Shown here piece after piece: positions 17,064 to 26,188 of a DNA stretch of 64,000 nucleotides. The stretch's first letter is position 1. Each line of letters opens with the position of its first letter. Source of the DNA: Photobacterium sanctipauli (GTDB lineage: Bacteria; Pseudomonadota; Gammaproteobacteria; Enterobacterales; Vibrionaceae); NCBI RefSeq assembly GCF_003026495.1, contig NZ_PYMA01000024.1, positions 1 to 64,000 of the forward strand, written 5' to 3'. A program made the position numbers and the translations under genes. The notes under the pieces were generated by a model, which was given only the letters and a program-made list of their open reading frames with translations, was not told the origin of the DNA and ran no database searches.

Positions 17064-17690
17064 TCAATAACGCAACTCGTGCTGCTGCAGATCACTGTGG
17101 AGAATGATTTTTTTTATGTAACGCATGCAGGCATTTGGAGTGGGGTGTTTTAGCAGTCTTTGTTTTATTGTGAGTGATACCGGTAGGATCTCGAGCCAGC
17201 GCCAACATACCCAGGATGCCGAACGGGGGATGGGGTGCGGAAGCGTCGTTAAGGTATCAATGCCGATGTTGGCGCAATGGCTATCAGAAAACCATTGCTG
17301 TAATCGGGTTACCAATAAATCATCGTCAGCAAGTAAGGTATCATCTGGCCATAACGGATAGCACCGCCCTTCTATAACCCATCCGGTACACAAGTTAGGT
17401 GCGGTAATTTTTGCCCAGCCCTCTATCGTTACTTCAATTTTAATTTGGCTCTCTGATAGCCAATCAACATGCCTAATACTGGCCAGTGTCATGATGTCGC
17501 CATTGTGGTTGGCGGTTTTGCCTTGGCTGTCCTGCATAATCAACCAGAAGCCGCCTGCACGCAGTGAATCGGTGACAACCCTGGTAAATAGGATGCCTGA
17601 TCCCCTGATGTACCACCTGCCATGGGGCATATAGTGATCAGCAGTTTGGATGAAGGGCAAACTGAGTGTACTGGCAAGACTTTCAATCAC
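17064..17690 (-). CDS. LON substrate-binding-domain-like protein (208 aa)
   Basis: The segment GDIMTLASIRHVDWLSESQI followed by KIEVTIEGWAKI resembles the core of the LON N-terminal domain (GTxAxIxxxxxLxDGxxxIxVxGxxRFxI). The opening SLPFIQTADHYMPHGRW also fits the family's LPLFPL...PGGxL start, though weakly. There is no ATPase or protease domain. Stand-alone LON-domain proteins are thought to bind proteins; some are linked to redox stress. It is co-directional with, and just upstream of, the ECF sigma and ChrR genes and is probably co-transcribed with them. Many Trp and Cys residues lie in the C-terminal half. The domain call is from pattern only. Confidence 0.65.
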   Translation of the reverse strand: MIESLASTLSLPFIQTADHYMPHGRWYIRGSGILFTRVVTDSLRAGGFWLIMQDSQGKTANHNGDIMTLASIRHVDWLSESQIKIEVTIEGWAKITAPNLCTGWVIEGRCYPLWPDDTLLADDDLLVTRLQQWFSDSHCANIGIDTLTTLPHPIPRSASWVCWRWLEILPVSLTIKQRLLKHPTPNACMRYIKKIILHSDLQQHELRY

Positions 17691-17828
17691 TGTGGCTTCT
17701 CTTTAAACGCAATGTTCTTCTACTACGGCAGGAAAAGCTATTTAGATGACCGCAAAGGAAAAATTGATTGAGCGCCTAATTTTCTGGAGATGGATTCTTA
17801 GTTTTCTAGGTTTTGATTCGGGAAAATG

Positions 17829-17859
17829 TGATCCAAGCCCTCTGTACTAGTCGTAATTA
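17829..17859 (+). promoter_or_regulatory. Possible ECF11-type promoter of the DUF4397 lipoprotein gene
   Basis: TGATCC (17829-17834) and TAATTA (17854-17859), 19 bp apart. This resembles the RpoE/ChrR-type -35 TGATCC with a TAAGnA-like -10, with spacing one longer than usual. It stands 35 bp before the start codon at 17894 and faces the sigma operon. Confidence 0.35.
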
Positions 17860-17893
17860 TCGCCACGAACAGGTGTTAAAGAGGGTTGTTCTT

Positions 17894-19249
17894 ATGAAAG
17901 TCAAAGCTAGCTTAATACTAATGGGTTCTGTGCTGATGTTAACCGGGTGTCCGATTCTTGATGATGACGACGATCCCAAAGGTGAGTCGAAATTGCGTGT
18001 GACCCACGCCAGTAGTGATGCGCCATTTGTCGCCATCAAGCTTAACGGTGATGTCGTTGATGGCTTGGATATGGTGGATTACCAGGTGGGCAGTGGCCTG
18101 CTAACCCTCGATTCTGGCACTTATGACGTTGTGGTCGAAGCGCAATTGACCGGCGATGAAACGCTCGATGTGATAACGGCAAACCTGGACTTAGCCCCAG
18201 ATATGCAGTACGACATTTTTGCCGTCAACAATACGGACGATATTGCCCCTGTCGTGCTTTCTCGTGAAGATGTTGCGCCAGGCAGTGATGAGGTCAGGCT
18301 AGATGTATTGCACGCCCACCCAGGTGTTGGTGGTGTCGATATTTATTTAACGACGGCAGAATCCATTGATGGTGAAGATCCAGCCATTGAAAATCTTGAG
18401 TTCACGATAGACAGTGCCGATTTGCCAGTGACTGTACCTGCAGACACATACCGTATTCGCATTACGCTTGCTGGCGATAAAGGTGTGGCATTTGATAGTG
18501 GTGATTTACCGCTAGCAGGCGGTAGCGATTTGATGATCAGTGCGGTGCCTAATGTCGATGGTGGGGTGGTGTCTCCGGTTAACCTTCTCGTTGCCGATGG
18601 TGATGCTGTCAACGTATTGAAAAGCGTTGGCGAAAAAGCAACGGTGCGTGTGGTGCACGCGGTTGGCGATGTTGCTCCCCTCCCTGTTGACGTATTAGCT
18701 TCTGGGGCAAAAATTGCTGACGAGTTCAACAATATTCTGTTTCCTGAGTTCCGCAGCCTAGATGTTGATGCCGGTAGTTATGATCTCAGTGTCGCATCGT
18801 CGGATGACAACTCCTTGGTGGTGATTGAAGCGCCGGGAACCGAGTTTGCCGCTGGTAGCGAAACCAGTATTTACGCCATGGGTAAGTTAAATGACGTGGT
18901 GAGTGAAACGATAGAACCTGTGGTGTACGAAGAAGATCTCCGCTCTGTGGCCACCTATGCCAAAGTGCGCGTTGTTCATGCCAATACCTTTGCCGGTAAG
19001 GTGGATGTCCATGCTTCTGCCGATGGTATGTTTAGTGAATCGACGGTGGTATTGGAAGCGGTGGACTTCACCCAGTCGGCAGTGCTGAATGTACCGGAGG
19101 GTACTTACCAATTGGCGGTAACCGCAACGGGTGATTTGATGCCATTGATCCAAGGCGCAGCAACGGTTGCCGATGGCGGTGTCTATACGGTAGTGGCGCT
19201 GGAAGATCTGACATTTGGCATAAATGTCGATACCGAACCAAGCGAATAA
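17894..19249 (+). CDS. DUF4397 lipoprotein
   Basis: About 451 aa from the ATG at 17894, which has AGAGGG eight bases upstream and begins the signal peptide. The lipobox MLTGC is near residue 19, followed by an acidic DDDDDP linker. Two DUF4397 units follow, recognisable by LRVTHASSDAP, LDVLHAHPGVGGVDIYL, VRVVHAVGD and VRVVHANTFAGKVDVHASAD. Each is a beta-rich repeat of about 90-120 residues ending in a TYxVxV-like strand. The protein is probably anchored to the outer membrane or on the surface. Function is unknown. Its divergence from the ECF sigma operon and the TGATCC box suggest it belongs to that regulon (inference). Confidence 0.85.
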   Translation: MKVKASLILMGSVLMLTGCPILDDDDDPKGESKLRVTHASSDAPFVAIKLNGDVVDGLDMVDYQVGSGLLTLDSGTYDVVVEAQLTGDETLDVITANLDLAPDMQYDIFAVNNTDDIAPVVLSREDVAPGSDEVRLDVLHAHPGVGGVDIYLTTAESIDGEDPAIENLEFTIDSADLPVTVPADTYRIRITLAGDKGVAFDSGDLPLAGGSDLMISAVPNVDGGVVSPVNLLVADGDAVNVLKSVGEKATVRVVHAVGDVAPLPVDVLASGAKIADEFNNILFPEFRSLDVDAGSYDLSVASSDDNSLVVIEAPGTEFAAGSETSIYAMGKLNDVVSETIEPVVYEEDLRSVATYAKVRVVHANTFAGKVDVHASADGMFSESTVVLEAVDFTQSAVLNVPEGTYQLAVTATGDLMPLIQGAATVADGGVYTVVALEDLTFGINVDTEPSE

Positions 19250-19269
19250 AACTGGCTTTGAACCAAGTG

Positions 19270-19299
19270 CAATCAACCCAGCGTTTGCTGGGTTGATTG
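19270..19299. repeat. 13-bp perfect inverted repeat between convergent genes
   Basis: CAATCAACCCAGC and GCTGGGTTGATTG with a GTTT loop. No T run follows on either strand, so it is a stable hairpin rather than a classic terminator, though it sits where the transcripts of the DUF4397 and chemoreceptor genes converge. Confidence 0.7.
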
Positions 19300-19310
19300 C
19301 TGTTAGGGCT

Positions 19311-20963
19311 TTAGCGATATTGCTGGTTAACGTTGAGTTGAGCAATGACATCTTCAAGCATTGCAGTATTGCTTTGCTGTGCCTTCATGGTTTCTCGTAT
19401 CGACTCAGAATGCCCCTCTATCTCAGAAGCCTTTTGGCTGATTGAGTTGATCGCCTTTGCGGCATCGATCGCTATCATGGTTTGTTGCTCTGCGGCGGCA
19501 GCAATGCTTTCTGAATATTGGTTAGATGTTTTTGCCGATTCGATGAGCTTGTTCAATGCTTCATCAACATCATAGCTATGTGAGAATACTTGCTCGCAAG
19601 TTTGGTTCATGTCACCCACCATGGTGGTGATACTTTGCGAGTTGGCAACTAACTCTTCTAGGAAGGAGCTAATTTCGGTTGTACTGTTTTGCGTTCTTGA
19701 AGCCAAGGCCCTGACTTCATCTGCGACAACGGCAAACCCTCGTCCTTGATCGCCTGCGCGAGCTGCTTCTATCGCTGCGTTAAGTGCCAGCAGGTTGGTT
19801 TGTTCTGCAATGCTTCCTATTACCTCAAGGGCTGAATGTATTTGCTGCACACTATTGTTGTTGCTGTTTATCTCCTCATCAACCTGCCTAAACTGCGCTT
19901 TCAAAGATTCAGACTCGGTCGCCATTGCGCTCACCGTGGTTTGCGCTGCCGATGCTAGCGACAAGGTGTTGTCTGCCAATGAGGCCGTTTGATGAATATT
20001 ATCTGAGATTTCTTTCACTGACAGGCTAAATTCGTTAATTGACTCTGCGGTTCTCGACGTTTCGGCGACATGGGATTTGATGATATCGCGAGTATTTTCC
20101 GTCCTGTTACTTACTGAATTGGTTGTTTCAATTTGACTATCAATGGCCAGTTTTATTTCTTGTATTGAGTGGGATAGTTTAGCGGTAACTTTATTCAGGC
20201 TCTTACGTACCGTGGTATATTCATCGTTTTTTGATTCATCCATTGTATGGTGGAGTAAACCATTACCGACATTATCAGACCAACTTGATACTTCTTGTTG
20301 GAATTGATTTCTGAATTTATAGATGATGTAGAACGATGCGACAATTGATAAGAATATGATGGTAAGGTTAATAATCGTGCTTTCGTAAACCTCTGACATT
20401 ATCTCGTCATAGATCCTTTCATCCATACCGCCGCCAATGATCCAACCCCAGTGCTGTGACTCAGTTATAAAGACTGACACTTCGCGGCAACCTATAGACT
20501 GGCAAGCATGCCAACGGTATGAGCCGTATTTTTCATTCGCGCTCCTCATCTTGGCAATACCGGCATGAACGACATTACGGATCGGCTTGTTAGTATTACC
20601 GTCGACGATATCGCCTAGTTTTTTGCCTACAAATTCCTTGTCAAATCAGGCGGATAGCATGGTTAGAGAAGGGTTAGTAATCCACACATACTCTTTGCTT
20701 GAATAGTCGGCATTTGACAGGATATTAATGACGGCGTTCTGCGCTTGCTGGCGATTGAGTTCCCCCGATATTTCTTTTCGCTCAAATTGGGCAACAATAT
20801 CTGAAGTAAATCGGATGTGTTCGATGATCCTCTCTTTGTGGGTGTTAAATAAAAGACCTTCTATCTTTTGAAATTCCATCCACCTAAAGGCGATAACCAC
20901 CGAGATCAATAATATGAGAATTGAAAAAAGAACTGTGTTTGAGCTTTTATGTAATTTGAGCAT
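19311..20963 (-). pseudogene. Methyl-accepting chemotaxis protein interrupted by one in-frame TGA
   Basis: Read as one frame the gene would encode about 550 aa: TM1 (about 8-28), a periplasmic sCache-type domain, TM2 after ...YESTIINLTIIFL, and a cytoplasmic signalling domain with the hallmark hairpin NLLALNAAIEAARAGDQGRG. At codon 106 (20648-20646) a TGA splits the Cache domain: ...ITNPSLTMLSA-stop-FDKEFVGKKLGD. The reading frame and the homology continue unbroken on the other side, so this is a single nonsense change, or a sequencing error. The start ATG at 20963 is chosen from the MLKLHKSS-TM1 N-terminus. It lies next to the sugar symporter and may once have sensed the same substrate. Confidence 0.85.
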
Positions 20964-21190
20964 TGTTATTGTTTTAGTTGAACTAACAAGGAGGGGAAGA
21001 TTACTTTTTGAATCCGATGGCGAAAAGACACCAATATGGCGCATCGATCGCAAATTCTTATATTTTTACTCTTAATTATCACTTTGGGTAATAAATGAGT
21101 GCGTCATTGCCGTTGAGTGATTAAGTCGTTGTTATGGTTGGTGTTGCGTGCCATTTGCCTGGTCAATGTTATGGTGGGGGGAAATGACAG

Positions 21191-21220
21191 AAAATAAAAA
21201 AGCCATCCCGAAGGATGGCT
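21191..21220 (-). terminator. Rho-independent terminator of the FAD-oxidoreductase/symporter operon
   Basis: On the minus strand AGCCATCC-TTCG-GGATGGCT, a UUCG tetraloop hairpin, followed by TTTTTATTTT. It lies 30 bp after the symporter stop. Confidence 0.92.
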
Positions 21221-21248
21221 TTGTCGTTAGGGATGTAAATAAACAGGA

Positions 21249-22715
21249 TTAGCTTTCAGCAACCATGTTGCTCTGTTGCTTTTTTTTCATCAAGTTATCC
21301 GCGATAAGCAGCATTGCTACCGGCACTAGCAGGCCAACAGCTTGGTTCATGACTCCCATGTTGGCAGCAACCCAGTCGATTTTCGAAAACACGAACTGGA
21401 GTAGGAAGCCCACACCGGCTGTGACCGTTACTGTGAGGTAAGCATGCAGCTTGGTCACCTTGCTGACGAACAGTGCCCAGAGAGTTGGCATAACCATTGG
21501 GCCGACAAATAGGCTGGTGATGCTAACAATCAGCTTCTCGGCGCCGCCAAGGTAAGGAATTGAGATACTGATACAAATAACCAGTAGGCCAAGCATGATA
21601 GTCACTAGACGGCCCACATGCAGGATTTGGTTATCCGTTGCTTCCGGGTTGATACGCTTACCATAGAACTCGGTGGTTAATGCGCCCGAGAACACGTTCA
21701 GCTCTGACGAGGCCATACTTGCAGTGGCGGCCAGCATTGATGAAACCACAAGGCCTAGCATTCCCACAGGCAGAACTGCCTGAGCCGATAGGATGTAAGC
21801 CTGTTCTGGGTTAGCGTTCGGGTTGATGGTGCTGTAGATGATAGGTGGCAGCATCCAAAGCACTGGTGTAATTACGTAAAGTGCACCAAATAGGTAGGCT
21901 GCTTTACGGGCATCTTTAGGTGATTCAACACAAAGGTGACGCTGAACGAACGCCCACTCACCACCGACTTTGAACACGTGGACCAGGATCCAGCCTAGGA
22001 TGAAGATTTGGGTATAGCTGCTGTTGAAGAATGACAGGTGGCCTTCAGGCAGGTTGGCAATGATGTTGTCTGCACCGCCACCTTGGGAGATGATCATCGG
22101 CAGGATCAGGCAGACTGATAGCATCAATACCACGAACTGCGTGACGTCCGTCAGTAGTACAGCCCATAGACCACCAAGGAAGGTGTACAGCACGATAACC
22201 GTACCCACAATGATGATGAGCCAGTTAACGCTGAAGAAGCCTTCGTCGTTGGCGAACATGTTGTCTGGCGAGAGTGGGATCAGCGAGCTTACAATCACAG
22301 AAACCGAGTAAAGGGCAACCGACACACCGATGATGCGGGTGACAATACCCAGCCAGGTGTACATTTGCAGGACGCCCTGACCGTAGCGCTGGCCAACAAA
22401 CTCGGCAGCAGAGGTTGCACCGGATTCTTTCCACTTACCAGCAAAGAAGTAGCCGGCAATCAGTGCTGCAATACCCATGCTGATACACACGGTGATCGCC
22501 ACCACACCCAGGCGATAGGCCACGCCACCCCATACCACAAAGGTACCGGCGGAGAACATGGTCATGTAAGCGGAAATGCCTGACATCCACCAAGGTGACT
22601 TACCACCGGCAGAGAACATTTCCGAGCTATTGGTCATCCGCTTGGACGACCAATAGCCGATTCCGACCATACCGGCCAGAAAGGCGAAGAGTACGATTAC
22701 GTCTAAGATGTTCAT
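21249..22715 (-). CDS. Sodium:solute symporter (SSS family)
   Basis: 488 aa, 13 or so hydrophobic helices along the whole length, as in SSS/SLC5 sodium symporters of the SglT type. Characteristic stretches include the N-terminal WSSKRMTNSSEMFSAGGKSP loop, the Na+-site region ASSELNVFSGALTTEFYGK and the SMLAATASMASSELN helix. It takes up a sugar or related solute with Na+ across the inner membrane. It is 20 bp downstream of the FAD-oxidoreductase gene, with a shared terminator, so the two form an operon. The LacI-type operator ahead of that operon ties it to the porin and GH31 gene. Confidence 0.92.
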   Translation of the reverse strand: MNILDVIVLFAFLAGMVGIGYWSSKRMTNSSEMFSAGGKSPWWMSGISAYMTMFSAGTFVVWGGVAYRLGVVAITVCISMGIAALIAGYFFAGKWKESGATSAAEFVGQRYGQGVLQMYTWLGIVTRIIGVSVALYSVSVIVSSLIPLSPDNMFANDEGFFSVNWLIIIVGTVIVLYTFLGGLWAVLLTDVTQFVVLMLSVCLILPMIISQGGGADNIIANLPEGHLSFFNSSYTQIFILGWILVHVFKVGGEWAFVQRHLCVESPKDARKAAYLFGALYVITPVLWMLPPIIYSTINPNANPEQAYILSAQAVLPVGMLGLVVSSMLAATASMASSELNVFSGALTTEFYGKRINPEATDNQILHVGRLVTIMLGLLVICISISIPYLGGAEKLIVSITSLFVGPMVMPTLWALFVSKVTKLHAYLTVTVTAGVGFLLQFVFSKIDWVAANMGVMNQAVGLLVPVAMLLIADNLMKKKQQSNMVAES

Positions 22716-22735
22716 TATTTCAATCCTGTCTTTTA

Positions 22736-24505
22736 TTAGAATACTTTAACTTCGAAGATCCGGGCACAAGGATCACCGTGGGTTGTGAGTACCGTCAGCT
22801 TGATTGCATCGCAGTTCACAGGTTGGGCAAGGTTAATCTTGTTATGTCGTAGGTGGTTATTGTTGATTGCCTGCTGGTGGACAACATGGCCGTCCTGTAG
22901 GCATTCGATGCGGTAGTCTTTGACGATTTCCAGCGGGAAGCCCGGGCGCTGCGCGGCCTTGTTCGGTTTGGAAATGGTGATCATGAGCTCGTTTGATAGT
23001 TGCGAGTCGAAATTCACGACAACCTCAGAAGCTTGGATTGTCTTACCAAAGTCCAGTGTTAGGCTGGCTTCGCCATTTTCCAGTGGCTCGGACACCCAAA
23101 GGTTGTGGTTATCGCCGATGTTGCGCTGGTAGCCGTTGTTTACTTTGCTTGCTTCAAAACCCGCTTGCTCCGAAGAGGCGCTGATCGTTGCCTGCAAGGC
23201 AAGGTTTTTCGGGTCGGTATCCTGGATGCCGAACAAGTAGCAGTCGTCTTTGATTAAGCGGTGCTGCAACTCTTTGATTTGGGCATTAACGCCGCGTGGT
23301 GTCAGGGATTGTTCGTTAGCGATGGCTGCTGCGGTACCGATGGCTTGGCCAATAACACCACAGGTTGCCATCACGCGGGTAGAGCCGAACGCCATGTGCG
23401 AGGCACTGATGTTGCGACCGCCGACAAACAGGTTGTCGATGTTACGCGAGTACAAGCTGCGGTATGGGATCGAGTACATGTCATTGGTTTCAATCCACTT
23501 GGTTGGCGATTCTTTGCTCTTCAGGCCGTCTTTCACATGCATGTCCATCGGCCAGCCGCCATAGGCAACGGTGTCTTCGAACACGCGAGCACCAAATAGG
23601 TCGTTGGCGTTTAACACATAGTCGCCCAAGATGCGGCGGCTATCGCGCTTGCCCGGCAACATGCCTACCCAGTCGAGCACATAGTTGTCGGCACCGTGAT
23701 CGCCACCGTTTTTGATGTGATCCCAGATGCCGTACACGGCTTTAAGCAGTTCGTCGCGGATCACCTCGCCATCTTTGGTGGTGTCGAGTTCGGTGCCGCC
23801 AAGTTCGATCCACCAGTAGCCGGCAGTAATGTCTCTATGGCTGCGGTCTTTAAGATCGTCTTCGGTGTAGGTGTTGGCCCATTCAGGCTTCTTGAATGGG
23901 ACTGGGTAGCCCATGTCCTTCGATTCGAACATCAGGGTGTTGCCCATCATTACGTTATCCGCCTGCGCTGGCGCCAACTCTTCGTCGTACTCATGGCGGG
24001 CTTCACGGCCAGTGCGGATATCGGCACCCGCTCGTAGTGAAAGTACGGCATCGCCCGAAGTATCAATGAAGTTGTTGGCAAAGAACTCAAAACGGCGTTC
24101 GGTGGTCGTCTGCTCTGCCTTGATGGAGACGATGCGGTTTCCGTCCATCTCCACTTCGGTCATATGGGTGTTGAGGAACAAGTCCAGGTTGTCTTGGAAT
24201 GTCACTTTTTCCCAAAGCACGGTGTCGAGTACCGAGAAGGAGTGCTGTGGGTTGATCAAGCGGTTATCAAGCAAGATCTCCTCGACGATCCCTGTTTCGC
24301 GGGCATTTTGCTTACTCGCATGATAATCCGCACCGCAGATGTGCATACGAACTTCTGAGCTGGCGTTCCCCCCTAAAACAGAACGGTTTTGCAGCAGGGC
24401 TACCTTGGTGCCGTGGCGAGCTGCTGCCAGTGCGGCGCAAACTCCTGAAATGCCACCACCAACAATAACAACTTCATACTGGCGGGATTCAAACGTGTAA
24501 TTCAT
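22736..24505 (-). CDS. FAD-dependent oxidoreductase (FAD_oxidored family) with discoidin-like C-terminus
   Basis: 589 aa. The N-terminus has the FAD-binding Rossmann motif VVIVGGGISGVCAALAAARH (13-32), then the family's GGNASSEVRMHICGADYH segment and a second FAD contact, NNFIDTSGDAVLSLRAGAD. A later FVGGRNISASHMAFGSTRVM region closes the cofactor site. Residues from about 440 form a beta-rich galactose-binding (F5/8C-like) domain: LALQATISASSEQ, LWVSEPLENGEASLTLDFG. The absence of a signal peptide suggests a cytoplasmic enzyme. Such proteins recur in polysaccharide-use loci, probably oxidising a sugar or sugar acid; the reaction here is unknown. It is first in the operon with the symporter. 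Confidence 0.88.
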   Translation of the reverse strand: MNYTFESRQYEVVIVGGGISGVCAALAAARHGTKVALLQNRSVLGGNASSEVRMHICGADYHASKQNARETGIVEEILLDNRLINPQHSFSVLDTVLWEKVTFQDNLDLFLNTHMTEVEMDGNRIVSIKAEQTTTERRFEFFANNFIDTSGDAVLSLRAGADIRTGREARHEYDEELAPAQADNVMMGNTLMFESKDMGYPVPFKKPEWANTYTEDDLKDRSHRDITAGYWWIELGGTELDTTKDGEVIRDELLKAVYGIWDHIKNGGDHGADNYVLDWVGMLPGKRDSRRILGDYVLNANDLFGARVFEDTVAYGGWPMDMHVKDGLKSKESPTKWIETNDMYSIPYRSLYSRNIDNLFVGGRNISASHMAFGSTRVMATCGVIGQAIGTAAAIANEQSLTPRGVNAQIKELQHRLIKDDCYLFGIQDTDPKNLALQATISASSEQAGFEASKVNNGYQRNIGDNHNLWVSEPLENGEASLTLDFGKTIQASEVVVNFDSQLSNELMITISKPNKAAQRPGFPLEIVKDYRIECLQDGHVVHQQAINNNHLRHNKINLAQPVNCDAIKLTVLTTHGDPCARIFEVKVF

Positions 24506-24540
24506 GGCTTTTACTCTTCGCTTACTTAACGTTTAACCAC

Positions 24541-24560
24541 TTGCTTAAGCGGTTAAGCAA
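24541..24560. promoter_or_regulatory. LacI-type operator between the FAD-oxidoreductase operon and the regulator
   Basis: TTGCTTAAGCGGTTAAGCAA: 8-bp arms TTGCTTAA/TTAAGCAA around GCGG, with a central CG. It is 36 bp upstream of the FAD-oxidoreductase start. The inner 16 bp are identical to the porin operator at 14528. Confidence 0.85.
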
Positions 24561-24759
24561 CTTGTGCAAATCATAAGCGCAGAAATCTGGCGTGAAAATA
24601 TTTTCGCGCTGAAAATGTGATCAAAGTGGACTTATTCAGGTGGGCTCTGTGCGCTGGCTCATACTTCGGTATAATGCAACACGCAATGATGCACATAGTG
24701 AAAAGGGCAGCGAATAGCCCTGAGAGCAGCATGATGTTTCTAATAGTTGGGAGAGTTTG

Positions 24760-25755
24760 ATGGCTGCGACATTAAGCGATATCGCTAAGCTAGCAGGCGT
24801 ATCGGCCGTCACCGTGTCATATGTCTTGAATAATAAAAACCGAGTCAGTGACGCAACGAAAGCGAAAGTACTTGAGGCTGCTAAATCTTTGAATTACGTA
24901 CCAAATAGGGCGGCAAAGATGTTGGCGAGTAAATCGACCAAGCATATTTGTTTGGTGATATCAGGACCGGATTACGAGTATTTGACCAACCCGTATATCT
25001 ACAAGCTGGTAAACGGGATTGGGGCAACACTGGAAAAGCAAGGCTACGAGCTGACCTTGCGAATGGCAACCGCCGACAACGAACGTGCTTTTATCCAAGG
25101 TGAATTGAACTCCAACTTGTATGACGGCGTATTGGTTTGGGGTACGCGAATGGATGATGAATCCTTCTTGTCCCTGTTTAATCAACGTAAGCCGTTAGTT
25201 TCGATTGCCCGTGACCATGACTCGTCGGAAGTAAATGCTGTACTGGTTGAGCACTACCAATCTGCATACCGAATGACGGAATACCTTATCCAGTCGGGCC
25301 ATAAAAAGATTATGTTCCTTGGCCGCTTGGAAGCCATGAAAGCGACCCGTGATCGTTTTGAAGGTTATCGCCAAGCCTTGCTGGATAATGGCATTGAGTT
25401 TTTGGACGAGTGGGCATTTGCTGCCGACTATTACCAGGAAGATGCGTACCGGATTGTGGCTGAGATGGAAAACATCGACTTCGATGCCATTTTTGCTGGC
25501 TCCGATTTGATGGCCATCGGCGCAATGAAGGCATTGCTCGAGAAAGGGTTGTCGATTCCGCAAGATGTGGCGGTGGCTGGGTTCGATAACATTCCAAATA
25601 GCGATATGCTGCCGGTAAGCCTGACCACGGTAGATACCCCAATTTACAAGCTGGGCGAGCAATCGGCAGACATGCTGATCAGCATCATCGAAGACAAAGA
25701 GACCGAGCGCAAGCTTGAGCTTGGTACCGAGTTGATGATCAGGGCATCGGCCTAG
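24760..25755 (+). CDS. LacI-family transcriptional repressor of the sugar regulon
   Basis: 331 aa from the ATG at 24760 with GGGAGAG just upstream. The LacI N-terminal domain is complete: TLSDIAKLAGVSAVTVSYVL (helix-turn-helix), then the hinge helix NYVPNRAAKMLASKST (about 45-60). A periplasmic-binding-protein-like effector domain follows, with the usual FAGSDLMAIGAMKAL and VAVAGFDNIPNSDMLP motifs. It is divergent from the FAD-oxidoreductase/symporter operon, with the 20-bp palindrome between. Identical sites at the porin and a related one at the GH31 gene suggest it controls all of them in response to a sugar. Confidence 0.93.
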   Translation: MAATLSDIAKLAGVSAVTVSYVLNNKNRVSDATKAKVLEAAKSLNYVPNRAAKMLASKSTKHICLVISGPDYEYLTNPYIYKLVNGIGATLEKQGYELTLRMATADNERAFIQGELNSNLYDGVLVWGTRMDDESFLSLFNQRKPLVSIARDHDSSEVNAVLVEHYQSAYRMTEYLIQSGHKKIMFLGRLEAMKATRDRFEGYRQALLDNGIEFLDEWAFAADYYQEDAYRIVAEMENIDFDAIFAGSDLMAIGAMKALLEKGLSIPQDVAVAGFDNIPNSDMLPVSLTTVDTPIYKLGEQSADMLISIIEDKETERKLELGTELMIRASA

Positions 25756-25761
25756 TTAGGA

Positions 25762-25801
25762 TTCAGTAATAGGTGCAGGATTAGCCTGGCCTATTACTGA
25801 A
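25762..25801. repeat. 12-bp perfect inverted repeat after the LacI gene
   Basis: TTCAGTAATAGG and CCTATTACTGAA with a 16-nt loop, directly after the stop of the LacI gene. No T run follows, so it may act as an mRNA-end hairpin rather than an intrinsic terminator. Confidence 0.65.
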
Positions 25802-25849
25802 AAACTGATGCACTTACCTAGAAACGTGCTTTTTCGCAGGTGCGCTCAC

Positions 25850-26188
25850 CTATGCTGTGGTTAGCTTGTTGCTAAGGATAGCTTGGTGCTTGAGTTGCAG
25901 CTCCTTTGACATTGATTGTGCCGTGATCCGCATGCCTTTTTGTTCCAGCCCAACTAACAACTGTACACGCAAGTCTTCCGCCCTTTGCTCCAGTGCCCGG
26001 CGCTGGTGGTGTCCTTCCGGGAACTCGGCAGCCTTTTCATAGCAGCCAACGACAGATTTAAACAAGTGAGATTCAAAGCTACTGCGCTCTTGAGGCTTGA
26101 TGGTGCGGGATTCGTCCACTTCACCGTTGGCTTTACGGCGATTCCAGTCTTGGATTTGGTTTTCGGCAATTAGATCAAAAACACTCAT
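25850..26188 (-). CDS. Hypothetical cytoplasmic protein (112 aa)
   Basis: Not recognised. I start it at the ATG at 26188 (MSVFDLIAENQIQDWNRR), because the 68 residues upstream in the frame look like untranslated sequence. It is rich in charged residues and predicted mostly helical, with EKAAEFPEGHHQRRALEQRA and ELQLKHQAIL as notable helices. The start MSVFDLIAENQI faintly resembles DUF1992 proteins, but the rest does not, so I give no family. No signal peptide. It stands alone and is convergent with the LacI gene. Confidence 0.65.
   Translation of the reverse strand: MSVFDLIAENQIQDWNRRKANGEVDESRTIKPQERSSFESHLFKSVVGCYEKAAEFPEGHHQRRALEQRAEDLRVQLLVGLEQKGMRITAQSMSKELQLKHQAILSNKLTTA

Noticed and set aside
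24601..24625. Possible CRP site near the LacI gene
   Set aside because: Only one TGTGA half-site is present, without a matching TCACA half at the right distance.
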